Origin: Verrucomicrobiota bacterium
GTDB lineage: Bacteria; Verrucomicrobiota; Verrucomicrobiia; Chthoniobacterales; UBA10450
DNA: 9,019 bases
Direction: 5' to 3'
Assembly (NCBI GenBank): GCA_003217965.1
Contig: QHNB01000195.1
Span: 3,052-12,070, forward strand
Shown here: positions 1-6,800 of the stretch, piece after piece
How positions within the stretch are numbered: the stretch's first letter is position 1
Layout of the letters: each line of letters begins with the position of its first letter
Program-made: the position numbers and the translations under genes
The notes under the pieces: generated by a model
Seen by the model: the letters and a program-made list of their open reading frames with translations, nothing else
Told to the model about the DNA's origin: nothing
The model's database searches: none

Positions 1-114
1 CGGCTTGGTATCGTTAACGTTGTCTGGCTGGTGGGTCTTTTCGCTTTGAATGAATTGGTGGCGGTATTGTGCAAATCGTGGATCGGAATGGCCCCGCGAT
101 TGGCGAAAGTGTAA
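1..114 (+). CDS. C-terminal end of an unrecognised membrane protein (partial)
   Basis: An open frame enters from the left edge and ends at TAA 112-114, giving 37 codons. The peptide is strongly hydrophobic at first (VNVVWLVGLFALNELVAVLC) and ends in a short basic tail (APRLAKV), as expected for a last transmembrane helix with a short loop. I do not recognise the family from so short a piece. Its stop lies 4 bases before the GTG I chose for the cobalamin-binding protein, which is typical operon spacing and supports both readings. It could still be a chance open frame, since only 111 coding bases are visible. Confidence 0.45.
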   Translation, partial: RLGIVNVVWLVGLFALNELVAVLCKSWIGMAPRLAKV

Positions 115-118
115 TCCA

Positions 119-1099
119 GTGACTCACCCACGCGTCATTTCGTTGCTGCCAAGTGCGACCGAAATCGTGGCCGCGCTGGGCTTCGTCGAATGTCTCGTTG
201 GCCGCTCCCACGAATGTGATTTTCCTCCAACCGTGAAAGAGTTACCGATCTGCAGCTCCACTAAAATTCCCACGCACCGATCCTCGTATGAGATCGATGA
301 GCGAGTGAAAGAAATCGTGGCCGAGGGTCTCTCGGTCTATCGCGTCGATGTCGATCGTCTCCGGCAGCTGCAGCCTGATTTAATTTTAACGCAGACCCAA
401 TGCGCCGTCTGCGCGGTCACGCCGCGCGACCTGGAAAAAGCTCTTTGCAGTTGGATCGGGGCCCGACCGGCCATTCTCTCTCTCGAGCCGAACAATCTCC
501 GCGATGTTTGGAACGATGTGGCCCAGGTAGGTGACGCTCTTGGCGTTCCCCATCGGGCCGACGAACTGATCATCGCCTTTACACAACGTCTTGTTGCGAT
601 TCGCGGAAACGCGGCAAGGGCCCAATCGCGGCCAACCGTTGCAGCGATCGAATGGCTTGGACCGCTGATGGCGGGCGGAAATTGGATGCCCGAACTGATC
701 GAGATCGCCGGTGGCCGCAGCCTTTTCGCGAAAGCGGGCGAACACTCGCCTTGGCTTGATTGGGAAAAGCTAATGGATGCCGACCCGGAGGTGATTTTGC
801 TTCTTCCATGCGGATTCAAAATTCCACAAACCATTGCTGATCTGGGATTGCTGACGCAGAATCCGACGTGGCCGAAGCTGCGCGCGGCGCGGCGCGGGCA
901 GGTTTACCTCATCGACGGCCATCACTTCTTCAATCGGCCGGGACCGCGCCTGGTCGAATCCGCTGAGATCATGGCTGAGATTTTGCATCCGGATCGTTTC
1001 GCGTTCGGTCATCACGGCAGGGGATGGATTGCGCTTGATGATGCGGCGCAGTGGCCTCAGCAGTCCTCGGCTTCAAAACAACAGCAGTCGATTCACTGA
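119..1099 (+). CDS. BtuF-like cobalamin-binding protein
   Basis: Corrinoid-binding protein of the BtuF/periplasmic-binding-protein fold, expected to bind cobalamin or cobinamide for uptake or salvage. With GTG 119 as start it has 326 residues and opens with the family signature RVISLLPSATEIVAALG. It then shows LQPDLILTQTQCAVCAV (CxxC at about 95-98), EWLGPLMAGGNWMPELIEIA (about 178-197) and HHFFNRPGPRLVES (about 268-281), all typical of this subfamily. An ATG at 50 in the same frame would add 23 unlike residues and overlap the upstream frame, so I reject it. No signal peptide is visible, so it may be cytoplasmic, or the true start may differ. No BtuC or BtuD gene is visible. The next gene starts 8 bases downstream and belongs to DUF71, a pairing already linked to B12 salvage. 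Family assignment is firm; the exact ligand is inferred. Confidence 0.87.
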   Translation: MTHPRVISLLPSATEIVAALGFVECLVGRSHECDFPPTVKELPICSSTKIPTHRSSYEIDERVKEIVAEGLSVYRVDVDRLRQLQPDLILTQTQCAVCAVTPRDLEKALCSWIGARPAILSLEPNNLRDVWNDVAQVGDALGVPHRADELIIAFTQRLVAIRGNAARAQSRPTVAAIEWLGPLMAGGNWMPELIEIAGGRSLFAKAGEHSPWLDWEKLMDADPEVILLLPCGFKIPQTIADLGLLTQNPTWPKLRAARRGQVYLIDGHHFFNRPGPRLVESAEIMAEILHPDRFAFGHHGRGWIALDDAAQWPQQSSASKQQQSIH

Positions 1100-1107
1100 G
1101 CTGGGGC

Positions 1108-1830
1108 ATGAAGGAACCCGTTGTCATGTCGTGGAGCGGTGGAAAAGATAGTGCCATGGCCTTGCAGGAGCTGCTTCAAAGCGGCACCTACGAGGTCGTT
1201 TCGCTTCTGACGAGCGTGTCCGAGGAATATCGCCGCATCAGTCACCACGGTGTGAGGGAATCGCTTCTCGATGAGCAGGCCAAAGCCATCGGCATTCCGC
1301 TTCGCAAGGTCTATCTGCCGTCCGGGCCTGCTGGTGGATGCACGAACGACGTTTACGAATCGATCATGAGGGACGTGATGCTCGCGTATCGCCGCGACGG
1401 AATACATGCGGTCGCTTTTGGAGATTTGTTTCTCCAGGACCTGCGGGCATGGCGCGAAGCGAATCTTGCGCAGGTGGGGATGCGCGGGATTTTTCCGGTC
1501 TGGAAGCGCGAGACCAGAGAATTTGCGCGCGAGGTCATTGCGCTCGGTTACAGGGCCCTCATTTCATGCGCTGAAAGCTGGGTTGGCGTTGGTGCTGTCG
1601 GCCGGGAATATGACGAGGCATTGCTGCGCGAGCTCTCAGCCGACGTGGATCCCTGTGGTGAAAACGGCGAATTCCACTCCTTTGTTTACCATGGCCCAAT
1701 TTTGCAACGACCGATTTCAGTGCGCGTCGGCGAAGTTGTCGCGCGCGACGGTAGGTACTACGCGGACCTTGTTCCAGGAAGCGCTGAGGCGGCGGAAAAA
1801 TGCGATGCCGGAATGTTCCCACCGGTATGA
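1108..1830 (+). CDS. DUF71/COG2102 PP-loop ATPase, B12-salvage type
   Basis: ATP-dependent PP-loop (adenine nucleotide alpha hydrolase) protein of 240 residues. Residues 8-15 form the PP-loop, SWSGGKDS. The family C-terminal motif GENGEFHSFVYHGP is at 184-197, with a conserved middle block AFGDLFLQDLRAWRE at about 103-117. Archaeal and eukaryotic relatives (Dph6) amidate diphthine on elongation factor 2. Bacteria lack diphthamide, and published comparative genomics of DUF71 predicted a B12-salvage role for a bacterial subgroup, possibly amide chemistry on corrinoids. The BtuF-like gene 8 bases upstream fits that subgroup. Databases often label such proteins 'diphthine-ammonia ligase', which is probably wrong here. 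The start at 1108 is preceded by CTGGGG; an in-frame ATG at 1051 would overlap the previous gene by 49 bases. The reaction itself is unproven. Confidence 0.85.
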   Translation: MKEPVVMSWSGGKDSAMALQELLQSGTYEVVSLLTSVSEEYRRISHHGVRESLLDEQAKAIGIPLRKVYLPSGPAGGCTNDVYESIMRDVMLAYRRDGIHAVAFGDLFLQDLRAWREANLAQVGMRGIFPVWKRETREFAREVIALGYRALISCAESWVGVGAVGREYDEALLRELSADVDPCGENGEFHSFVYHGPILQRPISVRVGEVVARDGRYYADLVPGSAEAAEKCDAGMFPPV

Positions 1831-1900
1831 CTGCATGTTATTCTCAAACAGCTGGGCATGGATGGGAATGAATGTACGTTGCCAATCCATTTCGGCGGCT

Positions 1901-1975
1901 TGTCATTCCGAGCGAAGTCGAGGAATCTCTGATTATTGACCGGCAAGAGATGTCTCGGGTTCGCTCGACATGACG
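1901..1975. repeat. Paired palindromic repeat (REP/MITE-like hairpin)
   Basis: Two 30-base arms (1901-1930 and 1946-1975) are inverted copies that match at 23 of 30 positions by my hand alignment, around a 15-base loop. The left arm begins TGTCATTCCGAGCGAAGTCG; the right arm ends TTCGCTCGACATGACG. The left arm also has its own small hairpin (ATTCC with GGAAT). The arrangement of two inverted half-units is that of a REP-type doublet, probably non-autonomous. Related half-units occur at 2116-2143, 7484-7508 and, less clearly, at two gene ends. Confidence 0.75.
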
Positions 1976-2056
1976 GAGATCGAACGGATGACCATTGTCG
2001 CGGGCGCCAGCGAGCCAATGAGGTCTGTTTGAATAATTGTCCTGACCGCGTAGAAC

Positions 2057-2072
2057 GGCGAAGCACTTCGCC
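2057..2072. repeat. Perfect short hairpin GGCGAAG-CA-CTTCGCC
   Basis: The 7-base arms are exactly complementary around two bases, so in practice a stem of 6 with a 4-base loop. No T-run follows, so it does not look like an intrinsic terminator. It lies between two units of the palindromic repeat family and may be part of the same mosaic. Confidence 0.4.
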
Positions 2073-2095
2073 AACATGGTTACGTGATCGAGTGC

Positions 2096-2146
2096 GCGGT
2101 GGCGTCACCTTCGGCGAGATCCCTCGCTTCGGCTCGGGATGACCGC
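2096..2146. repeat. Second copy of the palindromic repeat family
   Basis: The core at 2116-2143 (GAGATCCCTCGCTTCGGCTC then GGGATGAC) read on the - strand gives GTCATCCCGAGCCGAAGCGA, closely matching the left arm at 1901. GCGGT (2096-2100) and ACCGC (2142-2146) close the outside of the structure. It lies in the opposite orientation to the unit at 1901 and about 25 bases upstream of the LexA-like site. Confidence 0.6.
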
Positions 2147-2173
2147 ACCCGCAATACGGGGTGCGATCACAGA

Positions 2174-2187
2174 TGTTCGCTTGAACA
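2174..2187. promoter_or_regulatory. Candidate LexA (SOS) operator upstream of rmuC
   Basis: The sequence TGTTC-GCTT-GAACA matches without mismatch the 14-base palindrome TGTTC-N4-GAACA reported as the Verrucomicrobia LexA-binding motif. The symmetry extends further, giving a perfect 8-base inverted repeat at 2171-2190. It lies 28 bases before the rmuC ATG, where a repressor would block transcription. TTGAAC at 2182-2187 could be a -35 box overlapping the operator, but no convincing -10 follows. The target gene is a DNA-recombination gene, which fits SOS control. Binding is inferred. Confidence 0.65.
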
Positions 2188-2215
2188 TCTCCCGATTTCA
2201 CAGTAGTTCGAGAAA

Positions 2216-3526
2216 ATGAATCCGGCCGCCTACGCATTGATCGGTTTCGCGGTAGGTGTGGGAATCGTCGCCGTTCTTGTGATCCTCTTCCGCGGAAAAG
2301 GGGACAATGATTCGCAAATTGCGAGCCGATTGGAATCTCTCGAGCGTGGGCAGGAACGCGAAGAGAGAGTGTTTCGCGATGAGCTGGCGCGAAACCGCGA
2401 CGAATCGGCTGGCGCTGCGAAAGCACAGCGCGAGGAATTAAGCGGCGCGCTTAGGAACGTTAGCGAGATAACATTGAAATCGCTAACCGAGATTAGCGCG
2501 ATGGTGCGTGCTCAGCTCGAGCAGGCGATCGCTCAGACCCGCCGTCTCACGGAAAACGTCGATCTGCGGCTGAAGGAATTGCGCGAGGAGAACACCCAGC
2601 ACATCGAAAAGATGCGCGCGACAGTCGACGAAAAATTGCAAGGCACGCTGGAGAAACGGCTTGGCGAATCATTTAAGCTGGTGAGCGAACGGCTCGAGCA
2701 GGTGCATCAGGGTCTTGGCGCGATGCAACAACTCGCAAGTGATGTCGGCGGATTGCAACGCGTGCTGACTAATATCAAGACTCGCGGGGGTTGGGGTGAA
2801 GTTCAGCTGGGCGCTTTACTTGAGCAGTTGCTCACGCCCGAGCAGTTCGGGCGCAATGTGCGAACGCGCGAGGATGGCGGCGAAACCGTCGAATTCGCGA
2901 TCAAGCTACCCGGCGATGGAAATGGAGCGTCAGTTTGGTTGCCAATCGACGCGAAGTTCCCGGTTGAAGATTATCAACGACTGATCGCGGCGCAGGAAAA
3001 ATCGGATGCAACTGCGACCGAGAACGCAATGCGGAATCTCGAGGCGCAGCTAAAAAAATGCGCGAAGGACATCTGTGCCAAATATATCAATCCGCCGCGG
3101 ACGACAGATTTTGCGCTCATGTTTCTACCAACCGAAGGACTCTACGCGGAAGCGATTCGGCGCATCGGCTTAGTCGAACAAGTGCAACGCGACTGCCGAG
3201 TAGTGTTTGCCGGACCGACGACGCTGGCCGCGCTGTTAAATAGTTTGCAAATGGGATTTCGCACCCTCGCCATCCAGAAACGGTCGAGCGAAGTATGGAA
3301 TCTCCTGGCGGCCGTAAAAAGTGAATTCGCGAAATTCGGAGAGGCGCTTTCGAAAGTGAAGGACAAGCTCGATCAGGCGTCGAGTGACATGGACAAAGTC
3401 GCTGTGCGCTCCCGTGCCATCACGAAAAGGCTACGCGATGTAGAGGAACTTCCGTCCAATCCGCAACCACTTTTCCCGGAACTATTGCAGAGCCAAGACG
3501 AAGAAGAAGACGACATGTCATCCTGA
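2216..3526 (+). CDS. rmuC: DNA recombination protein RmuC
   Basis: RmuC-family protein of 436 residues, within the usual size for the family, linked to limiting rearrangement at short inverted repeats and carrying a nuclease-like fold. Residues 5-25 form one N-terminal membrane anchor (YALIGFAVGVGIVAVLVILF). A long charged coiled coil follows to about 180. The RmuC core then shows TRGGWGEVQL (189-198), WLPIDAKFP (241-249), DFALMFLPTEGLYAEAI (298-314) and GPTTLAALLNSLQMGFRTLA (333-352). The ATG at 2216 places the anchor at the terminus; the ribosome site is weak (GAG a few bases upstream). A candidate LexA box lies directly upstream. The acidic C-terminus (DEEEDDMSS) and the stop codon run into a repeat-like sequence, so the last residues may be repeat-derived. 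Confidence 0.92.
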   Translation: MNPAAYALIGFAVGVGIVAVLVILFRGKGDNDSQIASRLESLERGQEREERVFRDELARNRDESAGAAKAQREELSGALRNVSEITLKSLTEISAMVRAQLEQAIAQTRRLTENVDLRLKELREENTQHIEKMRATVDEKLQGTLEKRLGESFKLVSERLEQVHQGLGAMQQLASDVGGLQRVLTNIKTRGGWGEVQLGALLEQLLTPEQFGRNVRTREDGGETVEFAIKLPGDGNGASVWLPIDAKFPVEDYQRLIAAQEKSDATATENAMRNLEAQLKKCAKDICAKYINPPRTTDFALMFLPTEGLYAEAIRRIGLVEQVQRDCRVVFAGPTTLAALLNSLQMGFRTLAIQKRSSEVWNLLAAVKSEFAKFGEALSKVKDKLDQASSDMDKVAVRSRAITKRLRDVEELPSNPQPLFPELLQSQDEEEDDMSS

Positions 3527-3536
3527 GCCGCGGAGT
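3515..3536 (+). repeat. Partial palindromic-repeat unit at the rmuC stop
   Basis: TGTCATCCTGAGCCGCGGAG matches the left end of the family unit at 1901 (TGTCATTCCGAGC...) over its first 13 bases with two differences, then diverges. It supplies the last codons and the TGA stop of rmuC. The match is short, so confidence is limited. Confidence 0.4.
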
Positions 3537-3550
3537 GCCTGTCCGGTCCG

Positions 3551-3566
3551 CCGTCGGACGCGACGG
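3551..3566. terminator. Stem-loop between convergent genes
   Basis: CCGTCG-GACG-CGACGG is a perfect 6-base stem with a 4-base loop in the 47-base gap between the convergent rmuC and DUF885 genes. GC-rich and symmetrical, it could act in both directions, but there is no T-run on either side, so intrinsic termination is only a possibility. Confidence 0.3.
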
Positions 3567-3573
3567 TCCCCAC

Positions 3574-5328
3574 TCACAACACTTGATCCCGGATCGCCCT
3601 GTCCTTGAGGAGAATTTCGCGCAAGAGGCGGATCGGGGGCATGCCATGTTTCAATAGTTCATCATGAAATTTTTCTAACGAGAATTCGTCGCCTTGCTGT
3701 GTTTTATAGTCATCCCGCAGTTTCATGATCTGCAATTTGCCTAGGCTATAACTTAAATAGCCGTAATCGAAAGTGCCTCGCATCGCTTCGGCGTGGGCCG
3801 GTTTTTCTTCGTAATAACAATTTTCCTGAAAGAATTTCGTCGCATCGTCGACCGACATGTTTTGGGTGTGCATTTTTATGGCGGCACAAAGCCGGCATAG
3901 GCGCAGGAGCGCTTCCGAGGCCTGGGCCATGCGATATTTGGCAGCACGTTTCAATTCTTCTTCCGTGCCCGGCGCCTTTTTCGGCCCACCGAACCCCTGG
4001 TCTAGCATCATTTGCTCGCAGTAGTGGGCCCAGCCTTCGACAAAGGCATAACTGCCGAGAATTTTTTCAATCCGTGTTGCATTTGATGCGTTCAGGTGGA
4101 GGAACTGCACGTAATGCCCGGGATACGCTTCGTGAATCGAGATTACGTCCGAGGTGTAGTAATTAAACGAAGTTAGCCATTCCTCTTTTTGCTCTTCGCT
4201 CCAATCCGATTCCACCGGTGTGACATAGTAGAAGGCTTCCGTGGCGCGCTTCTCAAACGGTCCGGGCGTGTCCATGGAAGCGAATGAAGTGGCCCGATCG
4301 TACTGCGGCGTCTCTTTCACATGCGCCCGAACGCCGGAGGGGATCGTCACCAGCTTATGATCGATAACGTAGCTGCGAATCTGGTCCAAATCTTTCGCGA
4401 CGTCGGCGATTAATTTGTCTGCGGGCGGATGATCCTTTTGAATTTCTTTGAAAACTTCCGTTGGAGACCTGTTCGGGTCGACAGTTTTGGCCGCCTCGGC
4501 GAACACCTCTTGTTCCTCTTTTAATTTGGCGAGTCCGATTTCGAGGATTTTCGCGGGTGGTAAATCAACTAGCTCCGTTTCAATCAACCACCGCTGATAT
4601 TTGGCTTCGCCCAACGCAAAATCAGCGGTTGCTTTGGGCAACCTTTCTTTCTCGAGCCAGCTGGCAAAGTCGGTCAGTGCAGTCGCGGCTTTGCGATTTG
4701 CGACGATGAAGCTCGCGCGAAGGTCCTGGTCCTTTAGGGCACCGATTGCGTTCACCATTTCTTTGCGCAGAAAGTCTGCCGAACCGCGCGCGATTTGCAT
4801 CGCCAGTTCCACGTACGGTTTGGGCAGAACTGGGTCGAGGTTAGTCTTACCCGCAATCAGGATGTTTGGAATCTGCGATTCTATCGCCACGAGACTCCGA
4901 ACCCGATCCTCCAACGGCGCAAAATTGCGCGTGATGTATATATTGAGATTGGCACACCGCGCATACGTCATCGGATTCCGCTCAAACTTCCCCACTTCTT
5001 GAAACTCGAAGAGTTCTTTCGCCACTGCCGTCTGCAAGATGCGAAGATCGATGGCATTGCGGGGGCTCAGTTTTTCCGGATCAAATTTGCGCAAGCGATC
5101 ATCGAATCGGCGCAGGCGCTGTAGTTCGGCATCTAGAGCGAGGGGACTGAAGTCGGAAGCGCGCCCGTCGTATTCGTGCAGGCCGAGCTGCGTGCCGAGC
5201 AAAGGGCGAGCATTGAGGTAGCCCTTGATGAATTCTTCGGCGACGGCACTGAATTCACCGTCGTTGGTTTGGGCCGCGTAACTGAAGCTGGCACAGGAAA
5301 GGACGAACAGAACGAGCGAAAGTTTCAT
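3574..5328 (-). CDS. DUF885 family exported metalloprotease-like protein
   Basis: Protein of 584 residues from ATG 5328, about the usual length for DUF885. Residues 1-19 form a signal peptide (MKLSLVLFVLSCASFSYAA), so it is probably exported. The conserved motifs are HEAYPGH (about 399-405), an HExxPGH element likely to bind zinc, and EGWAHYCE (about 431-438), which supplies a further Glu and His. Peptidase or hydrolase activity is generally presumed for this family, but the substrate is unknown. A TTG at 5340 in the same frame would add four residues (MSFS) before the signal peptide; ATG is preferred. It converges with rmuC and diverges from the S41 protease gene, with only 84 bases between the two starts, so the promoters may share that gap. 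Both divergent products carry N-terminal export signals. The family call is firm; the biochemical role is inferred. Confidence 0.88.
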   Translation of the reverse strand: MKLSLVLFVLSCASFSYAAQTNDGEFSAVAEEFIKGYLNARPLLGTQLGLHEYDGRASDFSPLALDAELQRLRRFDDRLRKFDPEKLSPRNAIDLRILQTAVAKELFEFQEVGKFERNPMTYARCANLNIYITRNFAPLEDRVRSLVAIESQIPNILIAGKTNLDPVLPKPYVELAMQIARGSADFLRKEMVNAIGALKDQDLRASFIVANRKAATALTDFASWLEKERLPKATADFALGEAKYQRWLIETELVDLPPAKILEIGLAKLKEEQEVFAEAAKTVDPNRSPTEVFKEIQKDHPPADKLIADVAKDLDQIRSYVIDHKLVTIPSGVRAHVKETPQYDRATSFASMDTPGPFEKRATEAFYYVTPVESDWSEEQKEEWLTSFNYYTSDVISIHEAYPGHYVQFLHLNASNATRIEKILGSYAFVEGWAHYCEQMMLDQGFGGPKKAPGTEEELKRAAKYRMAQASEALLRLCRLCAAIKMHTQNMSVDDATKFFQENCYYEEKPAHAEAMRGTFDYGYLSYSLGKLQIMKLRDDYKTQQGDEFSLEKFHDELLKHGMPPIRLLREILLKDRAIRDQVL

Positions 5329-5412
5329 CGAAAATGACAAGAGCGCGCGAAGGTAACCAAAGCCTCAGCCGGTTGCCAAAAAATTCTCAATAGGCGAAAC
5401 TGGAACAGTTTT

Positions 5413-6702
5413 ATGAAACAGCGATTTGCCCTCAGCGTGCTCGCGCTACTTGTCCTCATCAACGCTTTCCTGGCGGTACGCCTGTTTAATGCACACGCCG
5501 CCGAAACTGATTCAGACAATGGCTATGAGCAAATCGCGGTCTTTGCAAAAGCGATCCAATTACTCCGGCAGGATTACGTCGACGGAAATAAAACCAGTTA
5601 TCACGACCTGATCTACGCGGCGATGAAAGGGATGCTCGCCTCGCTCGATCCACATAGCCAGTTTCTGGAGCCGGAAGATTTTCGCGACATGCAGGATGAT
5701 ACCCGCAGTCGTTTCAACGGTCTTGGCATCGAAGTATCGAGCAAGAACGGGGTGTTGACCGTGGTCGCGCCAATGGAAGACACCCCTGCCGCGAAGGCGG
5801 GCATCTTGCCTGGCGACCAAATTTTGAAAATCAATGGAACACCGACCGAAAAGATGGAGTTACAGCAAGCGGTAAATCTTTTGCGGGGAAAGCCCGGGCA
5901 AAAAGCGACCCTGACCGTGCTGCGACCGTCGACCAGGGAAGTGAAGGACTACGTCCTGGAACGTGCGGAAGTCAAAGTGCAGAGCGTAAAGTCGGTGCAT
6001 TTGATCGACCGTGATCTCGCCGGCGCATTCAAGATTGGATATATCAGGCTGGTCCAATTCAACGAGCCAACAGTGGAAGATTTGGCTAAGGCTTTAGACG
6101 AATTGCAGAAGCAAGGAATGCAGGCGCTGGTCCTCGATCTGCGAAATAATCCCGGTGGATTGCTCAACAGCGCGGTGGATGTGTGCGGGCAATTTTTGCC
6201 CCCCAATACCGCAGTCGTCTCCACTCAGGGCCGGGTTGCTTCCCAGGAGCGTGAGTACACGACTTCTGCTGCCAGCAAGGAACGGCCGAAATTTCCACTC
6301 GCCGTCTTGGTCAACGAGGGAAGCGCCAGTGGCGCCGAAATCGTTTCGGGTGCGCTCAAAGATTTAAAGCGCGCGATCATTGTGGGGGAGACAACATTCG
6401 GAAAAGGCTCGGTCCAAAATGTCATGCAATTGCCGGACGGCAGCGCTTTACGGTTTACCACGGCGAAGTATTACACGCCGAGTAAACAAGTAATTCACGG
6501 CAACGGCGTGACTCCAAACATCCCTGTGCCGATGAGTGCGGAGCAAGAGCGCGCGCTTTTTGCGTCGCGGAACGCCGATCCCAAAGTTGAGGACGAAAAG
6601 ATCCAAGTTCGCTCACGCGATCCGCAGCTGTTGCGTGCCATCGATGCCCTTAAAGGTGTGATGATTTACGCTCAGCAGAATAATCTGCGCACGGTCAAAT
6701 GA
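5413..6702 (+). CDS. S41 family carboxy-terminal processing protease (CtpA-like)
   Basis: Serine protease of 429 residues of the CtpA/Tsp type, which trims or degrades periplasmic proteins from their C-termini. Residues 5-24 are a hydrophobic signal or anchor (FALSVLALLVLINAFLAVRL). The N-terminal region has the family block MLASLDPHSQFLEPEDF (74-90), a PDZ domain spans about 100-185, and the peptidase core includes LVLDLRNNPGGLL (239-251). The catalytic pair is Ser306 in NEGSASGAEI and Lys331 in TTFGKGS, 25 residues apart as between Ser430 and Lys455 of E. coli Tsp. No residue appears to be missing. The ATG at 5413 follows a possible GGA ribosome site at 5402-5404. The specific target, and whether it works with the divergently encoded DUF885 protein, cannot be told from sequence. 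Confidence 0.93.
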   Translation: MKQRFALSVLALLVLINAFLAVRLFNAHAAETDSDNGYEQIAVFAKAIQLLRQDYVDGNKTSYHDLIYAAMKGMLASLDPHSQFLEPEDFRDMQDDTRSRFNGLGIEVSSKNGVLTVVAPMEDTPAAKAGILPGDQILKINGTPTEKMELQQAVNLLRGKPGQKATLTVLRPSTREVKDYVLERAEVKVQSVKSVHLIDRDLAGAFKIGYIRLVQFNEPTVEDLAKALDELQKQGMQALVLDLRNNPGGLLNSAVDVCGQFLPPNTAVVSTQGRVASQEREYTTSAASKERPKFPLAVLVNEGSASGAEIVSGALKDLKRAIIVGETTFGKGSVQNVMQLPDGSALRFTTAKYYTPSKQVIHGNGVTPNIPVPMSAEQERALFASRNADPKVEDEKIQVRSRDPQLLRAIDALKGVMIYAQQNNLRTVK

Positions 6703-6709
6703 TTCTCCT

Positions 6710-6751
6710 CAGCCCGGACTGACTGTTCGATGCTCCAAAAGGCGCGGGCTG
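6710..6751. other. Long-loop inverted repeat CAGCCCG / CGGGCTG
   Basis: Exact 7-base arms at 6710-6716 and 6745-6751 enclose 28 bases just after the S41 stop. There is no T-run. It may be a weak 3'-end structure of the protease transcript, or chance. Confidence 0.22.
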
Positions 6752-6761
6752 TGCCGTCTCT

Positions 6762-6778
6762 GGCTTCGTTCGGGACGA
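6762..6778 (-). repeat. Possible degenerate half-unit of the palindromic repeat
   Basis: GGCTTCGTTCGGGACGA resembles the half-unit at 7484-7508 (ACTCCGTTCGGGATGA) in its CGTTCGGGAYGA part. It sits directly before tsaD. The similarity is short and could be chance. Confidence 0.25.
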
Positions 6779-6800
6779 TTGCCTAATGTCCCATCGACGG

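Larger units (their letters stand above)
1831..2215. other. Gene-free, repeat-rich intergenic region
   Basis: This stretch of 385 bases separates the B12 pair from rmuC. No frame in it resembles a protein; the open frames across it are shadows running through repeats. It contains an imperfect long hairpin repeat (1901-1975), a compact perfect hairpin (2057-2072), a second repeat unit (2096-2146) and a LexA-like palindrome (2174-2187). I see nothing recognisable in 1831-1900 and no clear terminator with a T-run after the stop at 1830. Confidence 0.7.

Noticed and set aside
50..118. Longer start for the cobalamin-binding protein at ATG 50
   Set aside because: The 23 extra residues (WWRYCANRGSEWPRDW...) do not resemble the family or a signal peptide, and they overlap a better frame ending at 114. 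GTG 119 sits right before the conserved domain.
1108..1830. Annotation as diphthine-ammonia ligase
   Set aside because: Bacteria do not make diphthamide on their elongation factor, and the neighbouring cobalamin-binding gene points to the B12 subgroup of the family.
1406..1939. 177-codon + strand frame overlapping the DUF71 gene
   Set aside because: It is a shifted reading of the DUF71 coding sequence, which has strong motifs in its own frame.
1831..2215. Possible CRISPR array, cobalamin riboswitch or small RNA in the intergenic stretch
   Set aside because: The repeats are few, inverted and unevenly spaced, without spacers. I could not recognise a B12-box or a convincing promoter-to-terminator unit.
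1758..2426. 222-codon open frame on the - strand across the repeat region
   Set aside because: It spans several repeats and overlaps the ends of the DUF71 and rmuC genes. Its translation is arginine- and proline-rich without any recognisable motif.
5341..5412. Promoter boxes in the divergent gap (TTGCCA on +, TTGGCA on -)
   Set aside because: Each -35-like hexamer lacks a reasonable -10 at the right distance; the best - strand candidate, TTACCT, matches poorly.
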